Shown: one piece after another, positions 18,311-27,113 of the stretch | Layout of the letters: the number at the start of each line of letters is the position of its first letter | Position numbering within the stretch: the first letter of the stretch is position 1 | Assembly (NCBI RefSeq): GCF_016862175.1 | Contig: NZ_BOML01000022.1 | Location: 62,001 to 126,000, forward strand | DNA length: 64,000 bases | From: Paractinoplanes durhamensis | GTDB taxonomy: Bacteria > Actinomycetota > Actinomycetes > Mycobacteriales > Micromonosporaceae | Direction of reading: 5' to 3' | Position numbers and translations under genes: made by a program | Notes under the pieces: model-generated | Database searches by the model: none | What the model saw: the letters and a program-made list of their open reading frames with translations, nothing else | Told to the model about the DNA's origin: nothing

Positions 18311-20556
18311 AAGAAACCCTGCGCCCGCTCGCAGCCCAGCTCCTGCAGCAGGGCCACCTGCTCGGCGGTCTCCACACCCTCGGCGATGGTGCCCAGCCGC
18401 AGGCCGGCGGCCAGGTCGATGATCGCCTTGACCAGGGTCCGGGCGGCCGGGTCGGGGGCGCCGGGGGCGGGCATGAAGGAGCGGTCGATCTTGACATTGT
18501 CGATCGGGAGATCGCGGAGGTACGCCAGCGACGAGTAGCCGGTGCCGAAGTCGTCGATCGCCACCTTGATGCCGTGCCCGCGCAGCATGCTCAGGTGGCT
18601 GATCGCCTGCTCGGTGACCGTTCCCGAGTTGACCAGCACGCCCTCGGTGATCTCCAGGATCAGGGCCTGCGGCGGCAGGCCGGAGGTGCGCAGCGCGTCC
18701 AGCACCATCATTCCGAAGTCCGGCTCGCGCAGCTGGCGCGGCGACACGTTCACCGAGACCACCGTGCCGTGCCGGCGATGCCAGCCGGCCACCGCCCGGC
18801 ACGATTCGCGCAGCACCCAGGCCCCGATCGGGACGATCAGCCCGCTGTCCTCGGAGATGCCGATGAACCTGTCCGGCGGCACCATCTTCTCGCCGGGCGG
18901 CTGCCACCGGATGAGCGCCTCGACGCCGGTGATGCGCTCGTCGGTGAGCCGGATCAGCGGCTGGTAGAACACCAGGAACTCGTCGCGGGTGATCGCGTCG
19001 CGCAGCCGCTCCACCGTCTGCGCCGCCTGCAGCCGCTTCGCCCGCAGTTCCTCGTCGAAGAGCACCATCTGGTTGCGCCCGGCCTCCTTGGCCGCGTGCA
19101 GCGCCAGGTAGGCGTCCCGGATGACATCCGCCGCCGACTCGTCGTCGGCCAGGTCGCACAGGCCGATGCTGACCTGGGCGAACAGCTCGTGGCCCTGGAC
19201 CGTCAGCGGGCGCCGCATCGCGGTCAGCACCCGCTCGGTGGTGGCCCAGGCGTCGGTCAGCGCGACGCCTTCGAGCAGCACGGCGAACTCGTCGCTGTGC
19301 AGCCGGGCCACCAGGCCGTCGTCGATCAGGCCGCGCAGCCGGGTCGCCGCCTCGATCAGCAGGTCGTCGCCGACGGTCTGCCCGAACCGGTCGTTGACCT
19401 CCTTGAAGTCGTCGAGGTCGAGCAGCATCAGGGTGCCGCCGGGGCCGGTGGCCAGGCAGGCGGCCAGCCGGTCGTGCAGCGTCGACCGTCCGGGCAGGCC
19501 GGTCAGCATGTCGTGGGTGGCCCGGAACAGCAGCTCCTTGCGGAGTTCGGCCTCGCTGAGCAGCGCGGTCTCGAGTTCCGCGGCTCGCCGGCCGGCGAAC
19601 CGGTTGAGCTGTCGCATCCGCTCGACGATCAGCGCCGACGTCACCGCCGTGGCGATCATCGGGACGACGACGTCGACGCTGCTGAGGTCGTCGGCCAGCC
19701 CCTCGTGCAGCAGGAACGCGCCGGCCAGCACCGGGGTGGCCACCACGGTGCCGACCGAGACCGGCCCGGCGCCGCGCCGGCCGACCGTCCCGTCGGCCGG
19801 CAGCGGGACCGTCCGGGTCATCGACGGGTGCAGGGCGGCGACCGCGATCAGGCCGTTGCAGATCAGCCAGCCGGCGATGCTCAGCGGGGTCGGGTAGCCC
19901 GCCTTGCTGCCGACCGTCAGGTAGCCGGTGTCCGCCACCAGCCGGGCCACGCAGGAGGCCGACACCATCCAGTAGGACAGCGAGCGCGCGTCGCTGAGCA
20001 GCATCAGGCGAACGCCGAGACCGAACAGGACCAGGTCGAGGAACGGCTCGACCAGCAGGTAGGCGTGGGTGCGCAGGAGGCCGGGATCGACCAGGGCCGG
20101 GTCGACGAACCCCATCCACCAGATCACCGCGACGCAGGCCGCGATGACCGCGCTCTCGGTCAGGCCGATCCGGGCGGCACGCGGCCGGCCGTGGTTGGGC
20201 AGCAGCGCCACGCCGGCGCACAGGATCGGGTAGGTGATGCCGTAGATGATGTTGATGGCGGCCGCGTTGCGCGCGACCGTGCCCGACAGGATCGTCGCGA
20301 AGATCAGGTTGCCGGCCAGGGCCAGCCCGACCGAGGTGAAGATCAGCCACCAGGCGCGCGCGAAGGGCGGCCGATGCAGCCGGATCCCGGCGGCGATCGA
20401 GGCCATGACCAGCAGTGCGCTGCCGAGCATGACCACGGCCAGGCCGTTGAGGGTGGACGCGATGAACGCGAACGGCAGGAGCAGGGCGGCGAACAGTACG
20501 CCGGCCCACAGAAAGACCGCCGCCCGGTGGGATGGCGGCGCCGCCTCGTGTTGCAC
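18232..20556 (-). CDS. Membrane GGDEF/EAL cyclic-di-GMP protein with degenerate GGDEF site
   Basis: The 774-residue protein has about eight transmembrane helices (15-310), then a GGDEF domain (about 343-505) and an EAL domain (about 515-770). The GGDEF signature is replaced by LHSDEF at 419-424, so diguanylate cyclase activity is doubtful; the domain may bind GTP to regulate its partner. The EAL domain keeps E546-A547-L548, NVSPRQL, DDFGTGYSSL (668-677), KIDRSF and EGVET, which suggests active phosphodiesterase. The predicted effect is removal of c-di-GMP, which in streptomycetes controls development through BldD. It overlaps the LAL gene end-to-end by 79 bases. The membrane part probably senses an unknown signal. 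Confidence 0.9.
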   Translation of the reverse strand: MQHEAAPPSHRAAVFLWAGVLFAALLLPFAFIASTLNGLAVVMLGSALLVMASIAAGIRLHRPPFARAWWLIFTSVGLALAGNLIFATILSGTVARNAAAINIIYGITYPILCAGVALLPNHGRPRAARIGLTESAVIAACVAVIWWMGFVDPALVDPGLLRTHAYLLVEPFLDLVLFGLGVRLMLLSDARSLSYWMVSASCVARLVADTGYLTVGSKAGYPTPLSIAGWLICNGLIAVAALHPSMTRTVPLPADGTVGRRGAGPVSVGTVVATPVLAGAFLLHEGLADDLSSVDVVVPMIATAVTSALIVERMRQLNRFAGRRAAELETALLSEAELRKELLFRATHDMLTGLPGRSTLHDRLAACLATGPGGTLMLLDLDDFKEVNDRFGQTVGDDLLIEAATRLRGLIDDGLVARLHSDEFAVLLEGVALTDAWATTERVLTAMRRPLTVQGHELFAQVSIGLCDLADDESAADVIRDAYLALHAAKEAGRNQMVLFDEELRAKRLQAAQTVERLRDAITRDEFLVFYQPLIRLTDERITGVEALIRWQPPGEKMVPPDRFIGISEDSGLIVPIGAWVLRESCRAVAGWHRRHGTVVSVNVSPRQLREPDFGMMVLDALRTSGLPPQALILEITEGVLVNSGTVTEQAISHLSMLRGHGIKVAIDDFGTGYSSLAYLRDLPIDNVKIDRSFMPAPGAPDPAARTLVKAIIDLAAGLRLGTIAEGVETAEQVALLQELGCERAQGFFYSRPVPEPDAARLILESADAAEQRA

Positions 20557-20759
20557 CGCCTTACCGTCTCACGCCATGCCTCCCAAAACGCCATAAACGG
20601 GCAGGAAGCGCGGTATGCTTTCCTGGATTGGCGTACGCAACGCATTCCTGATGCCTTTTGAAACGCATTTTATCGGCCGTCCCCAAAGAAACGCTTAAGG
20701 TCGATAATGCTTCGATAAAGGCTATTGCTATTGGCGTGCGGCCCTGCCATCGTGCCGTT

Positions 20760-21152
20760 ATGCGAGTGAATTCATTAATTGCTGCCGCCGGTCTCACCAT
20801 CCTGCTCGGCCTCGGCGGTTGCGGGGGATCGGACGATGAAGCGGCCGCCCCCGCGGCGACGACCGCCGCCCCCGCCGCCGCGGCCGCCGATGACTGCGGC
20901 GCCGCGCTCGCCGAGATCAAGGCGTCGCTGACCGGGATGGGCGCGGTGACCTCGGTAGACGTGCCGAGCTGCGACAAGGCGGTGGTGTCGACCTCGCTCG
21001 GCGCCGACGAGGGCGACCTCGCCGCCGGCCTCTGCCAGAACGCGGCGAACGAGGCCGGCCCGCACGGCGTCGCCGCGGTCAGCGTGGTGTCGGCCGACGG
21101 CAAGGAGCTGGCCACCGGCACCGACCCGGCGAGCTGCAAGCCGACCGCATAG
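20760..21152 (+). CDS. Small lipoprotein of unknown function
   Basis: A 130-residue protein begins MRVNSLIAAAG and has a lipobox LGLGGC, so it is probably lipidated at Cys19 and anchored outside the membrane. After an Ala/Thr/Pro-rich spacer comes a domain of about 80 residues with three further cysteines (DDCGAAL, VPSCDKA, GLCQNA) and a fourth near the end (ASCKPT), which could form two disulfides. I do not recognise the fold. An open frame extends upstream to 20658, but the signal sequence fixes ATG 20760. The 203-base region before it is relatively AT-rich and probably holds its promoter. It converges with the sigma-factor gene, with two bases between the stops. Confidence 0.8.
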   Translation: MRVNSLIAAAGLTILLGLGGCGGSDDEAAAPAATTAAPAAAAADDCGAALAEIKASLTGMGAVTSVDVPSCDKAVVSTSLGADEGDLAAGLCQNAANEAGPHGVAAVSVVSADGKELATGTDPASCKPTA

Positions 21153-21154
21153 AA

Positions 21155-22375
21155 CTATGCGGCGAGCTGGTCGCGGCGGCGGGTCAGGTAGGTGGTCTCG
21201 GCGGTATTGCCGGCCAGCTCGATGGCTTTGTCGTAGGCGGCCCGGGAATGCTGAACGCGGCCCAGCCGGCGGAGGAACTCGGCGCGGGTCGCGTGGAATG
21301 CGTGATAGCCGGCCAGCCGCTCGGTGAGCCGGTCGATGATCGCCAGGGCCACCTCCGGGCCGTCCAGCTCGGCGACCGCGACCGCCCGGTTGAGCGCGAC
21401 GATCGGCGAGGGGTCGAGCCGGACCAGCTGGTCGTAGAGGGCGACGACCTGCGACCAGTCGGTGGCGCCGACGTCGGGCGCCGAGGTGTGCACGGCGTTG
21501 ATCGCGGCCAGGATCTGGTAGCGGCCGGGCGCCACCCCGGCGGCCAGCCGTTCGCGGACCAGCCGGTGGCCCTCGGCGATCAGCGCCCGGTCCCAGGCGC
21601 CGCGGTCCTGCTCGCCGAGCGGCACCAGCTCGCCGCCGGCGGTGACCCGGGCGGTGCCGCGGGCCTCGGTCATCAGCATCAGCGCCAGCAGCCCGGCCAC
21701 CTCGCCGTCGGCCGGCAGCAGGGCCCGGATCAGGCGGGTGAGCCGGATCGCCTCGGCGGTCAGGTCGTGCCGGATCGGGTCGGTGTCCGGCCCGGTGGCC
21801 AGGTAACCCTCGTTGAAGACCAGGAAGAGCACGGAGAGTACGCCGGAGACCCGCGCCGGGAGGTCGGCCGCGGCCGGCACCCGGTAGGGGATGCGGGCCG
21901 TCTTGATCTTGGCTTTGGCCCGGGTGATCCGCTGCCCCATCGCGGTCTCCTGGACGAGGAAGGCCCGGGCGATCTCGGAAACGGTCAGACCGCCGACCAT
22001 CCGCAGGGTCAGCGCCACCCGGGTCTCCGGGGCGAGCGCCGGGTGGCAGCAGGTGAAGATCAGCCGGAGCCGCTCGTCGTCGACGACGCCGGTCTCGTCG
22101 GGAGGCTCAACGGCGTACATCAATTGAGCCTCCTTCTGTTTGTCGTCTCGTCTGCTCTCCCGGCGGAGCCGGTCGATGGCCCGGCGGGTGGCGGTGATGG
22201 TCAGCCACCCACCGGGATTGGGCGGCACGCCGTCGGCCGGCCACCGCTCGACGGCGGTCGCGAACGCCTCGGCCGCTGCCTCCTCGGCGATGTCGAGATC
22301 GCCGAACCGGCGGGTCAGCGCGGCGACCACCCGCGCCCATTCCGCCCGGTAGGCCCGGGTGATCGCGTCCGTCAC
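21155..22375 (-). CDS. ECF42-type RNA polymerase sigma factor
   Basis: A 406-residue sigma factor with region 2 at about 6-75 (EEAAAEAFATAVERWP, GGWLTITATRRAIDRLRRE), region 4 at about 105-160 (LTLRMVGGLTVSEIARAFLV) and a C-terminal extension of about 230 residues with the TPR-like helical pattern of the ECF42 group (RAVAVAELDGPEVAL, RAEFLRRLGR). ECF42 factors have no anti-sigma factor and are paired with a small DGPF/YCII protein, exactly as here: the GTG start at 22375 overlaps the stop of the upstream DGPF gene (GTGA). The extension is thought to control activity. Its regulon cannot be read from this window. Confidence 0.92.
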   Translation of the reverse strand: MTDAITRAYRAEWARVVAALTRRFGDLDIAEEAAAEAFATAVERWPADGVPPNPGGWLTITATRRAIDRLRRESRRDDKQKEAQLMYAVEPPDETGVVDDERLRLIFTCCHPALAPETRVALTLRMVGGLTVSEIARAFLVQETAMGQRITRAKAKIKTARIPYRVPAAADLPARVSGVLSVLFLVFNEGYLATGPDTDPIRHDLTAEAIRLTRLIRALLPADGEVAGLLALMLMTEARGTARVTAGGELVPLGEQDRGAWDRALIAEGHRLVRERLAAGVAPGRYQILAAINAVHTSAPDVGATDWSQVVALYDQLVRLDPSPIVALNRAVAVAELDGPEVALAIIDRLTERLAGYHAFHATRAEFLRRLGRVQHSRAAYDKAIELAGNTAETTYLTRRRDQLAA

Positions 22376-22695
22376 AGGAACGGCCGGACCTCGACCTTCC
22401 GGTTGCACGCTCGGGACCCGTCCGCGGCGAGGCGGAGTGCCACGTCGAGGTCGGCGGCCTCGATGATCCAGAAGCCGATGATGAACTCCTTCGACTCCAC
22501 GAACGGCCCGTCCGTGAGCAGCGGCTCGGCCCCCCGGTTGTCGAGGGTGGTGGCCGTGTCCGGGCCGCCGAGGCCACCGGCGAAGACCCAGTGGCCGTCG
22601 GCGACCAGCCGATCGTTGAACTCGTCGATGGCCGCCTGCTCCGCGGGCGTGGCCAGGCCGGGGTGGTCGGTGATCACGGAAACCAGATACTGCAT
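22372..22695 (-). CDS. YCII/DGPF-domain protein, partner of the ECF42 sigma factor
   Basis: The protein is 107 residues, MQYLVSVITDHPG to VEVRPFL, with the hallmark DGPFVESKEFIIGFWI in its middle. Proteins of this family almost always sit next to ECF42 sigma factors. Their biochemical role is not established; some YCII relatives are small dimeric enzymes or binding proteins. The start is ATG 22695; an open frame goes back to 22761 but would add an unsupported basic leader. The overlap with the sigma gene implies co-translation. Confidence 0.9.
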   Translation of the reverse strand: MQYLVSVITDHPGLATPAEQAAIDEFNDRLVADGHWVFAGGLGGPDTATTLDNRGAEPLLTDGPFVESKEFIIGFWIIEAADLDVALRLAADGSRACNRKVEVRPFL

Positions 22696-22768
22696 CGGTC
22701 GGTCCTTCCCTCGTGGTCGTTGCTCATCATGGCAACGAACGCGACTCCGCCGATCCGACAATGCCCTC

Positions 22769-25549
22769 TCAAGAACTTTCTGGCCGGAAGGTGATGTCGG
22801 TGACCCGGCTGCCCGCGTCGAGGATCAGGTAGAGATCGTGTACGCCGTCGGTCACCTCGGTCCGCACCGCGTCGGCGCCGGGCGCCACAGTGGCCAGGGC
22901 CGGGCCCGCGTAGGGGTCGTCGAGCCGCAGCACCACCGGCGGGCCGTCGCCACCGACCGCCACCGCGCGGCTGCCGGTCAGGTCGACGCCGGACATGGCG
23001 AACCAGGCGCCGTCCTCGACCGCGCGCACCGCCTCCCCGCGGACCGGGTCGCCGGTCGCCACCAGGGTGATCCCGCTGTACTCGTCGTGGTCGACCGCGG
23101 CGATCGGGCGGTCCAGGGCCGGGCGCGGCCCGATCCGGCTGCCGCGCACCGGCAGGGTGGCGGTGAGCCGGATGTCGCTGGCCGACCGGCCGACCATGAC
23201 CTTGTGCCGGGCGGTCTCGACCACGTAGCGGTTCGAGGTGATGTCCCAGAACCGCAGGTCGTCCACGGCCAGCTCGAACGAGACCAGCTCGGACGCGCCC
23301 GGCTCCAGGGTGATCTTGGCGAACCCGCGGAGCTGCCGCAGCGGCTGCTTCGCCCGGGACAGTTGCTGGTGGGTGTAGAGCTGCACCACCTCGCTGCCGG
23401 GCCGGCGGCCGGTGTTGGTCACCCAGACCGTGACGGTCACGGTGTCGCCCGGCGCCGCCGACGAGTGCGAGACGTCGAGGTTGGAGTAGCCGAACGTGGC
23501 GTAGGACAGGCCGTGCCCGAACGGGTAGAGCGGGGTGCCGCGATAGTACTGATAGGTCGCGTCGTTGGTGATGATGTCGTAGTCGAGAAGGTCCGGCAGT
23601 TCGCAGGCGCTGCGGTACCACGTCTGGGTGAGCCGCCCGCCCGGGTCGGCCCTACCGGTGAGCACGTCGGTGAGCGCGTGCCCGAGCTCCTGGCCGCCGT
23701 GCGACATCCACAGCACCGCGGGCAGGTGCACGTCGGCCCATTCCACCGCGTACGGGTAGCTGGAGACCAGCACCAGCGCGGTGTTGTGGTTGGCCGCCCA
23801 CACCTCGCGCAGCAGCCGGTCCTGGGCCGGCGGGAGCTTCAGGTCGGCGCGGTCCTCGGTCTCCCGGCCGTTGACCAGCGGGTGGTTGCCACCCACCACG
23901 ACCACCGCGTCGGCGGTGGCGGCCAGGTCGGCGGCGTCGGCGACCCCGTCCACGAGGGTTTCCAGCACCAGCCGGGCGGCCCGCGGGCCGAGGTCGAGCT
24001 GGGCGGTGAGCGAGCCGAGCTCGGTGTTGCCGGGGGAGGAGTGGGTGCGCAGCGCCACCGTGCCGTCGGCCCGGCGGTCGAGGCGGAACATCTCCCGCAC
24101 CACCCACTCGGACGGGCCGGGGGAGTCGGCGGTCAGGCCCTCGGCCGAGGCCCGCAGGAACTTTCCGTTCACCGTGGACCGCAGGGTGACGACGCCGTTG
24201 CCCCAGTCGAAGACGTCGAAGCCGGCCACCTCGTCGACCAGGCGCACGCCGTCGGCGTCGGCGGCCAGGTAACGGTCGCCGAACCGCAGCGCGATCCGGT
24301 CGACGCCCTCGGCGTGCAGGATCCGGGCGTCGCCGAAGACCTCGGCGAGGCCGTCGCGCAGCGTGCACGAGTAGGGGAGGGTGCCCGAATACCAGTCCGT
24401 GTAGTTCTTCGCGGCGTGCGGGCCGACCACCGCGACCGTCCGGTGCCGGGCCGGGTCGAGCGGGAGCAGGCAGCACTCCGACTTGAGCAGCGTGATCGAC
24501 TCGCGGGCGGCCTGGCGGGCCAGCTCCTGGTGCTCGGCGCAATTGATCACTTCGGACGTCACGCCGGCGTACGGGTTGTCCTCGTCGGGGTCGAACTCGC
24601 CGAGCCGGACCCGGACGGTCAAGGCCCGCCGGACGGCCCGGTCGACGTCCTCCTCGGTGACCAGGCCCCGCCGCATCGCCTCGTTGATCCGTTCGACGGT
24701 CACCTCGGAGCGGTCGTCGGCGTCGGTGAAGCTGTCGATGCCGGCCCGCAGCGCGGCCGCGTGGCTCTCCGCGTGATCGGGGAACCAGGCCTGCTGCTGC
24801 GGATCGGCGAGGTTGCTCGGCGCGTACGCGTCCGACACCACCAGCACCTCGTCGGTGGTCCAGGTGCGCAGCTCGTCGTTGAGATACGGCGTGACGTGCG
24901 CGGGCCGGCCGTTGACCAGGTTGTAGGAGGCCATCACGGCGACCGCCGAGCCGCGCTCGATCGGCAGCCGGAACGCGGGCAGTTCGAATTCGCGGAGCAC
25001 CCGCGGGCTCAGGTTGCTCGACATCGTGCAGCGGTCGGTCTCGCTGCTGTAGCCGAGGAAGTGCTTGAGGGTGGGCGCGGTCCGCAGCACCCGCGGATGG
25101 TCGCCGGCCAGCCCCCGGGCGTACGCGTCGCCGGCCAGCGCGGAGAACAGCGGGTCCTCGGCGTACCCCTCCTCGTTGCGCCCCCAGCGGGGGTCGCGCA
25201 GCGGGTTGACCACCGGCGCCCAGACGTTGAGGCCGCAGCGCGTCGGGTCCTTGTGGTGCAGGCCGCGCACCTCGTTGCCGACCGCGGCGCCGACCCGGCG
25301 GATCAGGTCGAGGTTCCAGCTGGTGGCCAGGCCGACCGCCTGCGGGAAGACGGTGGCGTCGCCGAGCCAGGCGAGACCGTGCAGCGCTTCGGTGCCGGTC
25401 CGGAACGAGGCGATGCCGAGCCGATCGACGGCCGGCTGATGCTGGTGCAGCATCGCGACCTTCTCCGGCAGGGTGAGCCGGGTCAGCAGATCGTCGACGC
25501 GGTCGGCGAGCGGCGCATCGGGCTGGCGGAAGCGGGGAGTGTCGATCAT
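22769..25549 (-). CDS. GH3 glycoside hydrolase with beta-trefoil insertion and C-terminal CBM6-like domain
   Basis: A 926-residue retaining glycosidase without a signal peptide, so probably cytoplasmic. The GH3 barrel spans about 15-310 with KHF at 162-164 and nucleophile D240 in VLVVSDAYA; the C-terminal alpha/beta sandwich follows. Residues about 418-510 (RFGDRYLAADADG, NGKFLRASAEG) look like a fascin-type beta-trefoil inserted in that sandwich. A fibronectin-III-like domain lies near 670-790, and about 815-926 resembles CBM6. The likely substrate is a beta-glucoside or beta-xyloside. Start ATG 25549 was chosen over a longer frame to 25639, which would run through LacI-type palindromes. Three such palindromes lie 26-108 bases upstream, implying carbohydrate-controlled expression. 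Confidence 0.88.
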   Translation of the reverse strand: MIDTPRFRQPDAPLADRVDDLLTRLTLPEKVAMLHQHQPAVDRLGIASFRTGTEALHGLAWLGDATVFPQAVGLATSWNLDLIRRVGAAVGNEVRGLHHKDPTRCGLNVWAPVVNPLRDPRWGRNEEGYAEDPLFSALAGDAYARGLAGDHPRVLRTAPTLKHFLGYSSETDRCTMSSNLSPRVLREFELPAFRLPIERGSAVAVMASYNLVNGRPAHVTPYLNDELRTWTTDEVLVVSDAYAPSNLADPQQQAWFPDHAESHAAALRAGIDSFTDADDRSEVTVERINEAMRRGLVTEEDVDRAVRRALTVRVRLGEFDPDEDNPYAGVTSEVINCAEHQELARQAARESITLLKSECCLLPLDPARHRTVAVVGPHAAKNYTDWYSGTLPYSCTLRDGLAEVFGDARILHAEGVDRIALRFGDRYLAADADGVRLVDEVAGFDVFDWGNGVVTLRSTVNGKFLRASAEGLTADSPGPSEWVVREMFRLDRRADGTVALRTHSSPGNTELGSLTAQLDLGPRAARLVLETLVDGVADAADLAATADAVVVVGGNHPLVNGRETEDRADLKLPPAQDRLLREVWAANHNTALVLVSSYPYAVEWADVHLPAVLWMSHGGQELGHALTDVLTGRADPGGRLTQTWYRSACELPDLLDYDIITNDATYQYYRGTPLYPFGHGLSYATFGYSNLDVSHSSAAPGDTVTVTVWVTNTGRRPGSEVVQLYTHQQLSRAKQPLRQLRGFAKITLEPGASELVSFELAVDDLRFWDITSNRYVVETARHKVMVGRSASDIRLTATLPVRGSRIGPRPALDRPIAAVDHDEYSGITLVATGDPVRGEAVRAVEDGAWFAMSGVDLTGSRAVAVGGDGPPVVLRLDDPYAGPALATVAPGADAVRTEVTDGVHDLYLILDAGSRVTDITFRPESS

Positions 25550-25574
25550 GGTCACATCCGTCGGTGTGGCGGTT

Positions 25575-25657
25575 GTCGAAGGCGCTTCACCGGACGGTGT
25601 GGTGGGACAGTCGAAGCGCTTCGACACGGGATCACGCATGTGTCGAAGGTGTTTCGG
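25575..25657. promoter_or_regulatory. Three LacI-type operator-like palindromes upstream of GH3 gene
   Basis: There are three 16-bp sites. 25610-25625 is the perfect palindrome GTCGAAGCGCTTCGAC. 25575-25590 (GTCGAAGGCGCTTCAC) and 25642-25657 (GTCGAAGGTGTTTCGG) are degenerate copies. Their centres are about 35 and 32 bases apart, close to three helical turns. The central CG pair and symmetric arms are typical of LacI/GalR-family sites. No LacI gene lies in the window, so the regulator is encoded elsewhere. Confidence 0.7.
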
Positions 25658-25720
25658 AGAGTTGCCCAGATGTCTACCGCAGCCGGTCGGGGTCAGTCAA
25701 GCGATGTTGATCTATTCCGG

Positions 25721-26938
25721 TCAGGGCGTTGGGAGCGCTCCCGCGTCGATCGCGTCCAGTACGTGCGTCGCGCCCCCGGCCGCCGCCGCGCTTGAGTCCA
25801 GAGCCGAGGCGACGATGCGGGTGCCGCCGGCGTCGCCGGCCACCGAGCGGGCCAGCAGCTCGCGCTCGGCGTCCGGGATCAGCCACGGCGCGAGCACGGT
25901 GAAATAGCCGCCGAGCGCGACGTATTCCGGGTTGATCAGATTGGTCAGGATCGAGATGCCGTGGCCGAGGTGCCGCCCGGTGGTGGCCAGCGCCGCCAGC
26001 ACCGCCGGGTCGCCCGCCTTGGCCAGCCGGTGGATCTCGTCGACGTGCGGCCCGAACTCGGCCGGCGAGACGGCCGCCTCGGGCAGCGCCCGGCGGATCA
26101 GCGCGCCCAGCCCGGCCAGCGCGTCGGTGCAGCCGTGCCGGCCGCAGTCGCAGAGCGGGCCGCCGGACGGCGCGATCGGCAGATGGCCGAACTCGCCGGC
26201 GAAGCCCCGGCTGCCGCGCAGCAGCCGGCCGTCGCTGATGATGCCGGCCCCGATGCCCGCCCCGCCGGCCAGGTAGACCAGGTCGGCCGTCCCGGCGTGG
26301 CCGCCGAAACGCTGCTCGGCGAGCACCGCGAGATTGGCGTCGTTTTCCACCAGCAGTGGATAGGCCGGATCGCCGAGCGCGCCGAGCAGTGACTTGCGCA
26401 GGTCGACCTGGCGCCAGCCGAGGTTGGCCGCGAGCTCGACCACGCCGTCCGGGTCGACCAGGCCGGGCACCGCGACGGTGAGGCCGAGCACCCGGCGCTG
26501 CTCCCCGGTGACCTTGGCGATCGCCCGCTTGGCCAGCGCGACCAGCGAGGCGATCGCCGGGCCGGGGGCGCCCGAGGCGCCGGTCCAGCCGCGGCGCCAG
26601 GACAGCAGGCGCTCACCGCCGAGGTCGAGAGCGACCGCGGTGAGGTAGTCGGAGTTGACCTCGAGGCCGATCGCCGCATACGGCGAGCCGTCCAGGACCA
26701 GCATCATGGCCGGGCGGCCGATCCGGTTCTCGGTCATGCCGACCTCGCGCACCAGCCGGCGCTCGATCAGGTCGGTGACGAGGCTGGACACGGTCGCCTT
26801 GTTGAGACCGGTGGCGCCGGCGATGTCGGCTCGCGAGCAGGGTGCATTCACCCGCAGATGACGCAGCACGACCGCCAGGTTGGTCGCGCGGACGTCCGCG
26901 AAATCCGATCGTTGCGGCCCGCCGTCCTTGGTGAACAC
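25721..26938 (-). CDS. ROK-family transcriptional repressor
   Basis: The 405-residue regulator has an N-terminal winged helix (about 15-75: LRVNAPCSRADIAGATGLNK, TVSSLVTDLIERRLV) and a ROK sugar-kinase-like domain carrying the zinc motif CDCGRHGC and the glycine-rich LAGGAGIGAGII. ROK repressors release DNA when they bind a sugar. The gene is divergent from the sugar-importer operon at 27114-33677 and most likely controls it through the inverted repeat at 27025-27054. The start is GTG 26938, placed six bases after a GGGG ribosome-site core; a TTG just before it is possible. Its last codons contain a CebR-box-like palindrome that may serve the downstream GH3 gene. Confidence 0.88.
   Translation of the reverse strand: MFTKDGGPQRSDFADVRATNLAVVLRHLRVNAPCSRADIAGATGLNKATVSSLVTDLIERRLVREVGMTENRIGRPAMMLVLDGSPYAAIGLEVNSDYLTAVALDLGGERLLSWRRGWTGASGAPGPAIASLVALAKRAIAKVTGEQRRVLGLTVAVPGLVDPDGVVELAANLGWRQVDLRKSLLGALGDPAYPLLVENDANLAVLAEQRFGGHAGTADLVYLAGGAGIGAGIISDGRLLRGSRGFAGEFGHLPIAPSGGPLCDCGRHGCTDALAGLGALIRRALPEAAVSPAEFGPHVDEIHRLAKAGDPAVLAALATTGRHLGHGISILTNLINPEYVALGGYFTVLAPWLIPDAERELLARSVAGDAGGTRIVASALDSSAAAAGGATHVLDAIDAGALPTP
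25731..25742. promoter_or_regulatory. CebR-box-like palindrome inside the end of the ROK gene
   Basis: GGGAGCGCTCCC is a perfect 12-bp palindrome. With its flanks (TGGGAGCGCTCCCG) it matches the known CebR operator TGGGAGCGCTCCCA at 13 of 14 positions. It lies within the last codons of the ROK gene, about 180 bases upstream of the GH3 start and on the same side as three further LacI-type palindromes. This suggests cello-oligosaccharide control of the GH3 gene; binding is inferred. Confidence 0.6.
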
Positions 26939-27024
26939 CAATGGCCCCTGCCCCCGGTCCGATGCTCTCGCCGCCCATCATGCCGCACCCCCGTGAGGGG
27001 TTGTGAGGTCGGAGGGCAGCAGCT

Positions 27025-27054
27025 ACTTTGTTTGTTTAACGCCCCAACTAAAGT
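27025..27054. promoter_or_regulatory. Candidate ROK operator upstream of importer operon
   Basis: An imperfect inverted repeat with ends ACTTT and AAAGT (arms ACTTTGTTTG and CAACTAAAGT, seven of ten positions paired) lies in an AT-rich stretch about 60 bases before the binding-protein start. T-rich/A-rich arms separated by a GC centre are typical of ROK-repressor sites. It sits between the divergent ROK gene and the importer operon. Confidence 0.5.
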
Positions 27055-27113
27055 TTATCGATGTCTTAGTCCTCAAGGCAACCGATTTGGAATCCCGGAA
27101 GGGAGTGAACATA

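Noticed and set aside
21248-25795. Very long open frame (about 1,500 codons) on the plus strand opposite the sigma-factor and GH3 genes
   Set aside because: It is a GC-driven shadow: its composition is Gly/Arg/Val/Asp-rich with no domain, while the minus strand holds recognisable genes throughout.
22769-26938. GH3 and ROK genes as a single simple operon
   Set aside because: They are co-directional, but 171 bases with three palindromes separate them, which suggests a separate promoter for the GH3 gene.
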